DNA of 44,411 nucleotides from an uncultured Collinsella sp. (GTDB lineage: Bacteria; Actinomycetota; Coriobacteriia; Coriobacteriales; Coriobacteriaceae), in contig CABUSR010000018.1 in NCBI GenBank assembly GCA_902494245.1, positions 1 through 44,411 of the forward strand, given 5' to 3'. The notes under the pieces are model-generated. The model searched no databases. It saw nothing but the letters and a program-made list of their open reading frames with translations, and had not been told where the DNA came from. Below, one piece after another: positions 15,486 to 24,690 of the stretch; the first letter of the stretch is position 1, and each line of letters begins with the position of its first letter. The position numbers and the translations under genes were made by a program.

Positions 15486-15598
15486 TATGGGGTCGGGGGT
15501 TTTGGTGCCCTGCATCTCCACAAACTCAACGCTTACGAAGCGCGCGCCGTTCGTGTTAGGGTAGTTCCACCACATAAGTAGTCGCAGACGCGCGTAAC
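15486..15598. other. Gene-free spacer before the DUF2798-type gene
   Basis: No gene and no recognised RNA family. The stretch AGGGTAGTTCCACCAC slightly recalls a T-box core but lacks the rest of that element. Confidence 0.3.
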
Positions 15599-15649
15599 AC
15601 GGGCGGGCGAGATGAAGTCCCAACAGCTCCATCTTGCCCGCCCGTTTTT
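15599..15649 (+). terminator. 16-bp GC-rich hairpin with T5, 45 nt before a membrane protein gene
   Basis: Left arm ACGGGCGGGCGAGATG (15599-15614), right arm CATCTTGCCCGCCCGT (15630-15645): all 16 positions pair, one as G-U, then TTTTT. It is far from the upstream gene and close to the next start. It may be a leader terminator (attenuator or riboswitch platform) rather than a gene-end terminator. Confidence 0.7.
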
Positions 15650-15693
15650 GTTGCGTGGCGCCGCGGTACAACACAGAGAGGAATCTGCCCTTT

Positions 15694-16242
15694 ATGCCTA
15701 TCAACAAACGGGAGAGCCTGCTGTTCACCTTTATCATGTGCTTTTGCATGGTGCTCTGGATGAGCATCTACAACGTTGCCCTGCAGCATGGGGCCATCAA
15801 CGGCGAGGTTGTTGCCGCCGCGTGGCTCGGCTTCCCCGTTGCCTACATTTTTGCCATGTGCTGCGACTGGTTTGTTGCCAGTCCCCTTGCCAAGGGTTTC
15901 GCTTTTAAATTCCTGGTCACGCCGGGCAAGAGCTCGCCACTTGCCATGACGCTCGCCGTCAGCTCCTGCATGGTCGTTCCCATGGTCATCATCATGTCGC
16001 TGTACGGTGCCTGTGAGGGTCTGACGCACATGCCCGGCGGCATCCTTGCGAACCTGTATTCCGTGCCCGCGATCTGGATGATCAACATCCCGCATAATTT
16101 TGTGATGGCGCTGCCGTGGAACCTTTTGGTAGCCGGTCCGATTTCCCGCTTCGTCTTCCGTCGCGCCTTCCCTGTGGGGACGGTTTTCGAGGAGGAGCAT
16201 GCCGAGCTCTTGGAGCAGGCTATGGCTCCTGAGTGCGAGTAG
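15694..16242 (+). CDS. DUF2798-type four-helix membrane protein
   Basis: 182 residues with four hydrophobic segments: about 9-27 (LLFTFIMCFCMVLWMSIYNVA), 38-57 (VAAAWLGFPVAYIFAMCCDW), 87-108, and 128-150. It appears to be two repeats of a two-helix unit, each beginning near a KRES/KSSPLAMT-like element and containing a FP/IPHNF motif, as in the DUF2798 family. The function of that family is unknown. I chose the ATG at 15694 with GAGAGGA about 9 nt upstream. A strong hairpin with T-run sits just before the gene. No partner gene is evident. Confidence 0.72.
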   Translation: MPINKRESLLFTFIMCFCMVLWMSIYNVALQHGAINGEVVAAAWLGFPVAYIFAMCCDWFVASPLAKGFAFKFLVTPGKSSPLAMTLAVSSCMVVPMVIIMSLYGACEGLTHMPGGILANLYSVPAIWMINIPHNFVMALPWNLLVAGPISRFVFRRAFPVGTVFEEEHAELLEQAMAPECE

Positions 16243-16408
16243 CTCGCTTAGGGATCTGCTGAGCGCGGGCGACTTGCTTGGTTGGAGCCCTAAGCGTGGA
16301 TAGCTCTCTCGGCGACATCGCGGGCGTGAGCGGTGCGCATGACCGGAGGGCCCGTGCTGCTCCGTTGCCCGACGTGCTAGCGCGCAGAACAATCTGTTGG
16401 TGCATTCG

Positions 16409-16441
16409 GCGGCTGCTGAAGCGTTTCGGCAGCCGCTTTTT
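16409..16441 (+). terminator. Rho-independent terminator
   Basis: GCGGCTGC / GCAGCCGC stem followed by TTTTT, about 165 nt after the DUF2798-type gene. The intervening 16243-16408 shows no gene. Confidence 0.8.
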
Positions 16442-16453
16442 ATACGGAGTTTA

Positions 16454-16474
16454 AATACAACAGTCTGTTGTATT
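16454..16474. promoter_or_regulatory. 21-bp perfect palindrome, probable TetR-type operator
   Basis: AATACAACAG-T-CTGTTGTATT, 10+1+10 without mismatch, 50-70 nt before the start of the activase-type gene. A -10-like TATATC lies at 16486-16491, so a bound repressor would cover the -35 region. The TetR-family gene at the end of the same operon is the natural candidate to bind it. Confidence 0.7.
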
Positions 16475-16523
16475 ACGTAGAGTGGTATATCTCTAGCGGG
16501 AAAAATGCGAGAGACGGAGCATT

Positions 16524-19500
16524 ATGGCGTTGCTAGTAGGACTGGACGTAGGGTCGACGACGACCAAAGTTTACGCGATGCACGAGGATATGACCGAGGC
16601 GTGGTGGGGATATCGCCGCCACGGGGCGTGTCAGACAGCGAGCGTGCGCGCCATGCTCGGCGAGCTCGCCGAGCGCTTTCCCCATGAGTCGCTGCGCGTT
16701 GCGGTGACCGGCTCGGGTGCGCGCGATATCGCGACCGCGCTGGGCGCCTCGTACGTTCAGGAGGTGGTCGCCAACGCGCTCGCGATCAGCAGGTTCTATC
16801 CGCAGACGCGCTGCGCCATCGAGCTGGGCGGCCAAGACGCCAAGATGATCTTCTTCCGCACCAACGATAAGGGAGACATCGAGGTTGCCGACATGCGCAT
16901 GAACGGCTCGTGCGCAGGCGGTACCGGTGCATTTATCGACGAGATGGCAAAGCTCATGGGGGTCGGCACCGAATCGGGCGAGTTCGAGCAGCTCGCAAGC
17001 CGGGGAACGACCGTCCACGAGGTCTCGGGCCGCTGCGGCGTGTACGCAAAGACCGATATCCAGCCGCTGCTCAACGAGGGCATTCCTGCCACCGACCTGG
17101 CGCTTTCGGCGCTTCACGCGGTCGCCCGCCAAACGATCGGCGGTCTGGCCCAGGGTATCGACATCGAGCCGCCGGTAATCTTCGAGGGCGGTACGCTCGC
17201 CTACAACCCCACACTGGTCCGCGTGTTCCGGGAGCAACTGAATCTATCGGACGATCAGGTTATCGTCCCGCGCGATCCGCAGATCATGGTCGCGCGCGGT
17301 GCCGCCCTGTCGCTGACCGACATGTTCGCATCGTCCCAACCGATCGACCTTCCCGACGCTTTTGTCCGGCTGGATAAGCTCGAGACGGTCGCGCCCGCAA
17401 GCGGGGAGGGACGTCTTGCCCAGCCCTTTTTTGCCACACCTGCCGAGCAGGCGGATTTTACGGCACGCCATGGCAAAGAGACGCCGGCAAAGGGTCCGGA
17501 TGCGTATGCGCCCGGAGAGACGGTGCGTGTGGCGCTCGGTATCGATTCGGGGAGCACGACGACCAAGTTCGCCCTGGTCGATGAGGCGGGTGAGCTTGTC
17601 GATTCGTTCTACGCGTCTAATAACGGCAGACCGCTCGACGTCGCCCAACAGGGTCTTGTCAGCTTGAAGAACCGCTGGGAGACAGCGGGAGTCACGCTTG
17701 CGATCGATGCCGTGGGCACCACGGGATACGGCGAGGAGCTTTTCGCGCGCGCGTTCCACGCCGACTACCATACGGTCGAGACGGTCGCGCACGCCCGCGC
17801 CGCGTGCGCATGCGTTCCCGATGCGACCTTCGTGCTCGACATCGGCGGACAGGATATGAAGGCCATCTGGCTCAACCACGGCGTGCTGACCGATATCGTC
17901 GTCAACGAGGCGTGCTCTGCGGGCTGCGGCTCGTTCCTCGAGGGTTTTGCCAAAAACCTCGGAATAGCCGTTGAGGATATCGCGACCGAGGCATTTTCGT
18001 CCAAAGCCCCCGCCGTTCTCGGCAGCCGCTGCACGGTGTTCATGAACAGCAGCGTCGTTTCCGAGCAGCGGCGCGGTAAGGGTCCGGGCGACATCATGGC
18101 CGGTCTCTGCCGTTCGATTATCGAGAACGTGTTCACCAAGGTCATTCGCGTTTCAAATCTCAACCGTCTGGGCGACAAAGTCGTCGTCCAGGGCGGCACG
18201 TTCCGAAACGACGCGGTGCTGCGCGCATTCGAGCAGTATCTGGGCAAACCCGTCACGCGTGCGCCCCACCCGGGGCTGATGGGCGCTATCGGTATCGCCC
18301 TGCTCGCGCGCGAGGAATGCCGCAAGGGCGACGCCGGCACGTCGTTTATCGGGCTCGATGCCGTGGAGCGCTTCGAGCATCGCGAGTTCGGCGGCGTTAC
18401 CTGCCGTCGGTGCAACAACCGCTGCCAGCGCGCGGTCGTGGCATTTGGCGACGGCTCGCTTTACGTCACGGGCAATCGCTGCCCGCGCGGCGGCGCCATC
18501 TCATGGGATGAGCTCGTGCGCGAGGTTCCCGCGGCGGAGGAGCTGCGTCCGCAGGGTGCTTGCGAGGCACAGGCACCCGGCACGGGGCGCGACCGGACCG
18601 CGGCTGCCCCCAATCTCTTTGTCGACCGCGAGAAGCTGCTGTTCGAGTCGTACCCCACGGTTCCCGTCTGCGGGGGGCGCGATGTCACGATCGGCATTCC
18701 CCGTGTGCTCGAGTTCTGGGACACCATGCCGTTCTGGTCGACGTTCTTCAGCACGCTCGGCTTTAAGGTGCGCGTCTCGGGACGCAGCACCAAGGCGATG
18801 TACGAGCGCGGTCTGGCGCACGTCACATCCGACACCGTGTGCTTCCCGGCCAAGCTCGTCCACGGGCACATCCGCAATCTCGTCGACGCCGGCGTCGACC
18901 GCATCTTCATGCCCATCATCACGACGGTGCCCACCGAAAACACCGCCTCTACCAGCGAGTGGATGTGCGCCGTCGTAAAGGGATACCCCTACGTGATGCG
19001 CAATTCCGATAACCCGGAGGAGCGTTTCGGCGTTCCGTTCGATACGCCGCTGTTCCACTGGTACGACGAGGGCGACCGAAACCGCCAGCTCAAGGCGTGG
19101 TGCAAGGAGACCTTCGATATCGATGCCGACCTGGTTGCCAAGGCGACCGAGCAGGCGGACCGCGCGCAGGAGACGTTTGAGAACCAGCTGCAGCTGCGCG
19201 GCAGGCAGGTGCTCGAGAACGTGCGCGAGGACGGCGGCTACGCGGTGGTGATCGCTTCGCGCCCGTACCACAACGACCCGCTGGTCAACCACGGGCTGCC
19301 CAAGCTCTTCTCTGAGCGCGGCATCCCCGTGCTGACGCCCGATGCGGTGCCGGGGGTCTGCAACGTCGATCTTTCCAACAGCCGCATCGACATCGTGAAC
19401 AACTACCATGCGCGCATGCTGTCGTGCGCGGTCATCGTCGCATCGACGCCCGAGCTCGAGCTCGTGCAGATGGGCAGCTTCGGCTGCGGCCACGATGCGT

Positions 19501-20963
19501 ATCTCACCGACGAGATCGCGCGCATGATGGGCGAGATGGGCTCCAAGGTTCCGATGATGATCAAGCTCGATGAGAGCGACGTCGCCGGTCCCATGGGCAT
19601 TCGCGTGCGTTCGTTTATCGAGTCGGTCAACCGTCGTCGCGCGGAGGAGCGTGCCGAGGGCGCCCGGGTGCACGCGGTCCATCCGCTCGACGACCCGTAT
19701 AAGGTCAAGTACACCAAGCGCGACCGGCACGACAAGATCGCGCTGGTCCCCAACACCTCCCATGCGTTCTGCAGGCTCATGACCGCGGCGATGCGCAATC
19801 AGGGCGTGCGCGCCGAGGCCCTTGATATCGGGCGCGAGGATGCCATCCGCCTGGGCAAACGCTATGTGCACAACGACATCTGCTTCCCCGCGCAAATCGT
19901 GATCGGCGAGGCGCTCGCGGCACTCAAGAGCGGTAAGTACGACCCGCACGACGTCGCCGTGGTGACTGGCAAGTATATCGGCGACTGCCGCCTGACGCAC
20001 TACATGCCCCTGCTGCGCCGCGCGCTCGACGACGCGAGATACGACTATGTCCCGGTGCTCACCAACGACGACGTCGATGCCCACAATGCGCATCCGGGCT
20101 TCAAGCTCGGCCTTGGCCCGAGCATCCAGATCGCCTACGGTCTTCCCATGATCGATGCCCTCGAGGCCATGCTTAGGCGCATCCGTCCCTATGAGCTCGA
20201 GAAGGGCGCGGCGGACGCTGCGTTCGACCGCGCGCTCGATGAGGTTATCGAGGGCATGGAGCGCTCGGGGCTGAGAGGCCAGGCGACGGGCTTCAAACGC
20301 GCGCTTGCGATCATGGACGCCGTTCCGTACGACCGCTCGAACCCGCATCCGACCGTTCTCATCGTGGGCGAGTACCTGCTCAATTTCCATCTCGGCGCCA
20401 ACCACGAGATCGAGCGCTACCTCGAGGACAACGGGCTCGAGGTCATCGAGGCGCGCATGACCGACGTGATCCGCAAGACCTATTTCTACAAGCATGCGCA
20501 GTCGCGCGAGTTCCACGTCGACCTGTCGCTGCCCGAAAAGGCCTGGTACGCCACGGCGGACAACCTGTTCGAGCTCGCGCACGACCGTTGCGACCGCCTG
20601 GGCGCGGCGAGCCCGCTCTACGAGCCGCCGACGCGCATGCCCGAGCTCGTGCGCGCGAGCGATAAGATCCTGCACCATACGTTCGATGCGGGCGAGGGCG
20701 TGCTGATTCCGGCGGAGATCCTCGAGCACGCCAAGCGCGGCTGCCGCAACTTCGTGATCCTGCAGCCGTTCGGGTGTCTGCCCAACCATGTCGTGGGGCG
20801 CGGGCTCATCCATGCGCTCAAGGAGCAGTATCCCACGGCGCAGTTCCTGCCGCTCGACTACGATCCCGACGTGAGCTTCGCCAACGTGGAGAACCGTCTT
20901 CAGATGCTCATCATGAACGCCAAGGCGCAGGGGTGCGGTGAGGCGCATGGCGAGACCGCGTAA
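16524..20963 (+). CDS. Giant 2-hydroxyacyl-CoA dehydratase activase-like protein (tandem BadF/BadG ATPase + DUF2229 + HgdB-like)
   Basis: 1479 residues. Two ASKHA-type activase modules come first: residues ~1-275 (GLDVGSTTTK, GGQDAK, NGSCAGGTGAFIDEMA) and ~335-600 (GIDSGSTTTK, GGQDMKAIW, NEACSAGCGSFLEGFA). Each has the phosphate-binding loop and the Cys region that in single activases holds a 4Fe-4S cluster between two subunits. A cysteine knot follows (C627, C630, C634, C653), then a DUF2229-type domain from ~723 (IGIPRVLEFWDTMPFW, with the conserved SDTVCFPAKL), then an HgdB-like region from ~1060 with NDICFPAQ. In known systems the activase injects an electron at very low potential by ATP hydrolysis into a double-cubane or dehydratase partner. 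Activase and reductase parts share one chain here; the substrate is unknown. The tetR gene overlaps its 3' end. Confidence 0.85.
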   Translation: MALLVGLDVGSTTTKVYAMHEDMTEAWWGYRRHGACQTASVRAMLGELAERFPHESLRVAVTGSGARDIATALGASYVQEVVANALAISRFYPQTRCAIELGGQDAKMIFFRTNDKGDIEVADMRMNGSCAGGTGAFIDEMAKLMGVGTESGEFEQLASRGTTVHEVSGRCGVYAKTDIQPLLNEGIPATDLALSALHAVARQTIGGLAQGIDIEPPVIFEGGTLAYNPTLVRVFREQLNLSDDQVIVPRDPQIMVARGAALSLTDMFASSQPIDLPDAFVRLDKLETVAPASGEGRLAQPFFATPAEQADFTARHGKETPAKGPDAYAPGETVRVALGIDSGSTTTKFALVDEAGELVDSFYASNNGRPLDVAQQGLVSLKNRWETAGVTLAIDAVGTTGYGEELFARAFHADYHTVETVAHARAACACVPDATFVLDIGGQDMKAIWLNHGVLTDIVVNEACSAGCGSFLEGFAKNLGIAVEDIATEAFSSKAPAVLGSRCTVFMNSSVVSEQRRGKGPGDIMAGLCRSIIENVFTKVIRVSNLNRLGDKVVVQGGTFRNDAVLRAFEQYLGKPVTRAPHPGLMGAIGIALLAREECRKGDAGTSFIGLDAVERFEHREFGGVTCRRCNNRCQRAVVAFGDGSLYVTGNRCPRGGAISWDELVREVPAAEELRPQGACEAQAPGTGRDRTAAAPNLFVDREKLLFESYPTVPVCGGRDVTIGIPRVLEFWDTMPFWSTFFSTLGFKVRVSGRSTKAMYERGLAHVTSDTVCFPAKLVHGHIRNLVDAGVDRIFMPIITTVPTENTASTSEWMCAVVKGYPYVMRNSDNPEERFGVPFDTPLFHWYDEGDRNRQLKAWCKETFDIDADLVAKATEQADRAQETFENQLQLRGRQVLENVREDGGYAVVIASRPYHNDPLVNHGLPKLFSERGIPVLTPDAVPGVCNVDLSNSRIDIVNNYHARMLSCAVIVASTPELELVQMGSFGCGHDAYLTDEIARMMGEMGSKVPMMIKLDESDVAGPMGIRVRSFIESVNRRRAEERAEGARVHAVHPLDDPYKVKYTKRDRHDKIALVPNTSHAFCRLMTAAMRNQGVRAEALDIGREDAIRLGKRYVHNDICFPAQIVIGEALAALKSGKYDPHDVAVVTGKYIGDCRLTHYMPLLRRALDDARYDYVPVLTNDDVDAHNAHPGFKLGLGPSIQIAYGLPMIDALEAMLRRIRPYELEKGAADAAFDRALDEVIEGMERSGLRGQATGFKRALAIMDAVPYDRSNPHPTVLIVGEYLLNFHLGANHEIERYLEDNGLEVIEARMTDVIRKTYFYKHAQSREFHVDLSLPEKAWYATADNLFELAHDRCDRLGAASPLYEPPTRMPELVRASDKILHHTFDAGEGVLIPAEILEHAKRGCRNFVILQPFGCLPNHVVGRGLIHALKEQYPTAQFLPLDYDPDVSFANVENRLQMLIMNAKAQGCGEAHGETA

Positions 20964-21636
20964 GGACGCCGATGCGCCCGATGCACGCACCCGTATCATC
21001 GAGGCGTTTTGGGAGCTCATCGAGAACAACAGCATCTTCGAGCTGTCGGTTGGCGAGGTGACCCGCGCCGCCCAGTGCAATCGCGGAACGTTTTACTACT
21101 ATTTTCACGATTTCGATGAACTCGTCGCCATCGCCATAGCCCAGCTGCTGCAGGATAACGAGCTCATCACCGATGCCCTCTGGCATTTTTCGAGCGAGGG
21201 CGACCTTTCGGCGTTCGACCGGCGCGACGTCCGCTGCCTGCTGCGGCGCATCGTCATCACCATGAGGGCGGGTGCCGCCGAGCAGGTCGAGCAGGGCATC
21301 CATACGATCATCATCGACCGCGTGAGAGAGATCGTCCACCCCGACGGAGAAGAGCTCAAGGCAGATTCGAGCTTTGCGGTGGGCTTTCTGGTCTCGGGCA
21401 TCATGGGCTTTGTGATGGCGGTCGGCTTTGCCCGGGAGGGCGGCGAGGAGATAGACCTCGAGCAGCTGGGGGACAGCGCGTGCGCGTACCTGAGGGCGGT
21501 CGCCATGCAGACGGTTGAAACGGTCGCGCAAGTCGAGGGCGTCGATACATCCGAGCTGCTCGAACGCGTCTCCAAGGAGGCCGATGCCTATCGCGCATCG
21601 CGTGCGACGAGTCCCGACGTGGTGAAAGACGTCTAG
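20947..21636 (+). CDS. TetR/AcrR-family transcriptional regulator
   Basis: 229 residues from the ATG at 20947 (a GTG at 20938 is the alternative; both have a plausible ribosome site). Starts MARPRKDADAPDARTRIIEAFWELI, then the helix-turn-helix (about 28-52): LSVGEVTRAAQCNRGTFYYYFHDFDEL, which is classic TetR. The ligand domain is helical with no recognisable effector pocket motif. The start lies inside the last codons of the activase-type gene, so the two are translated together. The perfect palindrome at 16454-16474 in front of the operon is the likely autoregulatory site. The effector may be the substrate or cofactor state of the activase system; this is inference. Confidence 0.9.
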   Translation: MARPRKDADAPDARTRIIEAFWELIENNSIFELSVGEVTRAAQCNRGTFYYYFHDFDELVAIAIAQLLQDNELITDALWHFSSEGDLSAFDRRDVRCLLRRIVITMRAGAAEQVEQGIHTIIIDRVREIVHPDGEELKADSSFAVGFLVSGIMGFVMAVGFAREGGEEIDLEQLGDSACAYLRAVAMQTVETVAQVEGVDTSELLERVSKEADAYRASRATSPDVVKDV

Positions 21637-21745
21637 GGTTTCTCTTGCGGGGCGCCCGTCGCGCATCGCGCGGTGAGTCCCGCGATGCGGTCATAACCTG
21701 CATTCATGTGAGCCGGGTTTATAGATATTCCTCCAGCTGTTAACA

Positions 21746-21833
21746 TATACTCCATATGGGTAAAGAGACCAAAGCGCTGCCGCGGGGCGGCGCTTTGCGT
21801 TTGAAAAAACTAGCTCGTCTAAGAGGAACTAGC
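21746..21833 (+). promoter_or_regulatory. clpC leader: -10 box and GC-rich hairpin
   Basis: TATACT at 21746-21751 could be the -10. The leader then holds AAAGCGCTGCC / GGCGGCGCTTT (21771-21796), 11 bp with one G-U pair and a 4-nt loop. No CtsR or HspR-type operator is recognised. The ribosome site AAGAGGA (21821-21827) is outside the hairpin. Confidence 0.45.
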
Positions 21834-24476
21834 ATGTTAGACCGTTTTACCGATCGTGCGCGTAAGGTCATGTCCATGGCCAAGCAAGAAGCGCTCGATC
21901 TTCATTCAAATAAGGTGGGCACCGAGCACCTGCTGCTCGCGCTTGCCAAGGAGGACGAGGGCATTGCCGCCGAGGCGCTGCGTTCGCTCGACATCTCCTA
22001 TGATGACATCATGGATACTCTCAAAGAGGTCCAGACCACGGTTCCCGAGCCCAGTGAGGAGACCGAGGCGGCCAAGCTCGCCTTTACGCCGCTCGTCATT
22101 AGCGTGATGGAGCGTTCATTCCGCGTGGCGCGCGAGAACAACCAGACCTACGTGTCGACCGAGCACTTGCTGATCGGCATCGTCGAAGAGGGCAACGGCA
22201 TGGCCATGGACATCCTCATGCGCCTGGGTGTGTCGTCCGCCTCCATCAAAAAGGCTATCGAGAAACTCACCGCCAAGGACCAGGACAAGAAGCGTCCGCT
22301 CGCCGGCGCCGGTGCTGGTCGTCCCGGTGCGGGCCTGCCGTTCTTTAGCGGCTCGGATACCTCTCAGCAAAGGGGGGGTGGCACCGATACGCTTAAGCAG
22401 TTCGCGACCAACCTCACGCAGAAGGCGCGCGACGGCGAGCTCGACCCTGTAATTGGTCGCGAAAAGGAAGTCCAGCGTATGATGGAAATTCTTTCGCGCC
22501 GCACCAAGAACAACCCGCTCATTCTGGGCGACCCCGGCGTGGGCAAGACGGCCATCGTCGAGGGCCTGGCTCAGCAGATTGCAGCCGGCAACGTGCCCGA
22601 GAACCTCATGAACCAGAATATCTGGACGCTCGACCTGCCGGGCCTCGTGGCGGGCGCCAAGTATCGCGGCGAGTTTGAGGAGCGCCTCAAGAACGTGATC
22701 CAGGAGGCCACCGAAGCTGACGACGTCATCCTGTTTATTGACGAGATGCACACCATCATCGGTGCCGGCTCTGCCGAGGGCTCCATCGACGCGAGCTCCA
22801 TGCTCAAGCCCGTTCTCGCACGCGGTGCTTTCCAGATCATCGGTGCCACCACGGCCGAGGAGTTCCGCAAGTACCTCACCAAGGACCCGGCCTTCGAGCG
22901 TCGCTTCCAGACCATCGATGTCGAGGAGCCGAGCGTCGAGGACACGGTCAAGATCCTGACCGCGCTCAAGCCGCGCTACGAGGAGCACCACCATGTGCGC
23001 TATACGCAGGGTGCTATCGAGGCCGCCGCGAACCTCTCCGACCGCTACATCCAGGATCGCTTCCTGCCCGATAAGGCCATCGACCTCATTGACGAGGCCG
23101 GCGCCCGCGCCCGCATCGCCGCCAACCGCGCGCCCGAGCCGGTGCGCGAGGCCGAGCATCGCGTGGAGGAGCTTAAGGCCGCCGCGCAGGAGGCCACCGA
23201 GAGCGACGACATGAACAAGGCCGCCGAGATCACCGAGCAGCAAAAGGCTGCCGAGATTGAGCTCGCCGAGGCCAAGGCTGCCTGGACGGCCGAGCTCGAC
23301 GCCAGCCCGCTCACCATCGATGTCTCCCAGATTGCCGACATCGTGTCCGTGACCTCGGGCGTGCCGGTGTCCTCGCTCACCGAGAGCGAGAGCCGCCGCC
23401 TGCTGCAGGCCGAAAGCGTGCTCAAGACGCGCATCATCGGTCAGGACGAGGCCGTCGAGGCCGTTGCCAAGGCCGTGCGCCGCAGCCGCTCGCCGCTCAA
23501 GGACCCGCGTCGCCCCGGCGGCAGCTTTATCTTCCTGGGCCCCACCGGCACGGGCAAAACCGAGCTCGCCAAGACGCTCGCCGAGTATCTCTTTGGCAGC
23601 AAGGACGCGCTCATCAGCTTCGATATGTCGGAGTTTGGCAGTGAGTTCGAGGTCTCCAAGCTCATCGGTAGCCCCCCGGGCTATGTGGGCCACGACGAGG
23701 GCGGCCAGCTCACCAAGGCTGTTCGCCGTCACCCGTACTCGGTCGTGCTGTTCGACGAGATCGAGAAGGCGCACCCCGACATCTTCAATATCCTGCTGCA
23801 GGTGTTGGAGGAGGGCCGTCTGACCGATAGCCAGGGCAAGACGGTCGACTTCCGCAATACGGTGATCATCATGACGTCAAACGTGGGCGCCCGCGAGATC
23901 GCGCAGGATGCGAGCGTTGGCTTTGGCACCACCGGCGAGCAGAGTCTCACGTCGAGCGAGATCAAGGGCCGTGCGATGGGCGAGCTCAAGCGCCTGTTCC
24001 GCCCCGAGCTGCTCAACCGTATCGACGATATTGTGGTGTTCCAGAAGCTCTCGGGCGAGAACCTGACCAAGATTGCGCACCTGCTGGTGGACGATCTGCG
24101 CCAGCGCCTGATCGCAAACGGCATGAACATCAAGCTTACCGATGCGGCCTACGACAAGATTGTGGCGGAGGGTACCGACCTCACCAACGGCGCGCGTCCT
24201 CTGCGTCGTGCCATCCAAAAGCTCATCGAGGATCCGCTGTCCGAGGAGCTGCTGGCCGGTGAGTGGGGCGAGGGCGATACCGTCCTGTGCGACGTGGTCG
24301 ACGGCAAGTTTGTCTTTAGCCACGGCACGGGTGAGATTCCGGCGCCGCGTCCGGCGGGTGCACTCGGGGGCGATACCGCTCCGGCGGCGCCGCACACCGG
24401 AAACGCCGCGCCTGTGAGCAGTGGCGTGAGCTCGGGCCCCGGCGGCATGATGCAAGCCGGTTCCGGCGCGCTGTAG
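21834..24476 (+). CDS. clpC: ClpC-type AAA+ protease chaperone subunit
   Basis: Hexameric unfoldase that feeds substrates to ClpP. 880 residues from the ATG at 21834 (AAGAGGA upstream); a longer in-frame start at 21756 runs through a hairpin and is rejected. N-domain with two Clp repeats (about 1-145, starting MLDRFTDRARKVMSMAKQEA); a Gly/Pro-rich linker; AAA-1 with Walker A GDPGVGKTAIVEG and Walker B ILFIDEMHT; a short middle region with a UVR-like coiled coil (EATESDDMNKAAEITEQQKAAE), typical of ClpC and much shorter than in ClpB; AAA-2 with GPTGTGKTELAK and VVLFDEIEKAHPDI. VGFG in AAA-2 fits the ClpP-docking loop. The C-terminus (about 835-880) is a low-complexity Pro/Gly/Ala tail. ctsR and mcsAB, the usual Firmicute partners, are not adjacent. 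Confidence 0.94.
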   Translation: MLDRFTDRARKVMSMAKQEALDLHSNKVGTEHLLLALAKEDEGIAAEALRSLDISYDDIMDTLKEVQTTVPEPSEETEAAKLAFTPLVISVMERSFRVARENNQTYVSTEHLLIGIVEEGNGMAMDILMRLGVSSASIKKAIEKLTAKDQDKKRPLAGAGAGRPGAGLPFFSGSDTSQQRGGGTDTLKQFATNLTQKARDGELDPVIGREKEVQRMMEILSRRTKNNPLILGDPGVGKTAIVEGLAQQIAAGNVPENLMNQNIWTLDLPGLVAGAKYRGEFEERLKNVIQEATEADDVILFIDEMHTIIGAGSAEGSIDASSMLKPVLARGAFQIIGATTAEEFRKYLTKDPAFERRFQTIDVEEPSVEDTVKILTALKPRYEEHHHVRYTQGAIEAAANLSDRYIQDRFLPDKAIDLIDEAGARARIAANRAPEPVREAEHRVEELKAAAQEATESDDMNKAAEITEQQKAAEIELAEAKAAWTAELDASPLTIDVSQIADIVSVTSGVPVSSLTESESRRLLQAESVLKTRIIGQDEAVEAVAKAVRRSRSPLKDPRRPGGSFIFLGPTGTGKTELAKTLAEYLFGSKDALISFDMSEFGSEFEVSKLIGSPPGYVGHDEGGQLTKAVRRHPYSVVLFDEIEKAHPDIFNILLQVLEEGRLTDSQGKTVDFRNTVIIMTSNVGAREIAQDASVGFGTTGEQSLTSSEIKGRAMGELKRLFRPELLNRIDDIVVFQKLSGENLTKIAHLLVDDLRQRLIANGMNIKLTDAAYDKIVAEGTDLTNGARPLRRAIQKLIEDPLSEELLAGEWGEGDTVLCDVVDGKFVFSHGTGEIPAPRPAGALGGDTAPAAPHTGNAAPVSSGVSSGPGGMMQAGSGAL

Positions 24477-24501
24477 GGCGTGGCGACAATTTGATACGCG
24501 C

Positions 24502-24534
24502 AATCGAGGCGCTCCGGAAAGGGCGCCTCGATTT
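24502..24534 (+). terminator. Terminator after clpC
   Basis: AATCGAGGCGC / GCGCCTCGATT stem; the T-run is short. Confidence 0.65.
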
Positions 24535-24690
24535 GTAGAGCTGCGGTAACTGTGACCGTTACGCTATGCGGTCCACCGTTAGCCGATGATGCGAGGGCGC
24601 TCGGCGTTTTCGACTGGTTTATGCACGCAAAGTCTGGGAATATACAAGTCGCATGTCTTACTGTCTAACCAGTTGCGCCAAGGAGGCACC

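Noticed and set aside
15503..15598. T-box riboswitch before the DUF2798-type gene
   Set aside because: Only a loose AGGGTAGTTCC resemblance; no specifier loop, and the downstream gene is not an amino-acid gene.
18501..21080. 859-codon antisense frame opposite the activase-type gene
   Set aside because: Shadow frame; no recognisable motif.
24586..24690. N-terminal extension of pepD from 24586
   Set aside because: No ribosome site, and it would run through the likely -10 box at 24641; the ATG at 24691 has a near-perfect one.
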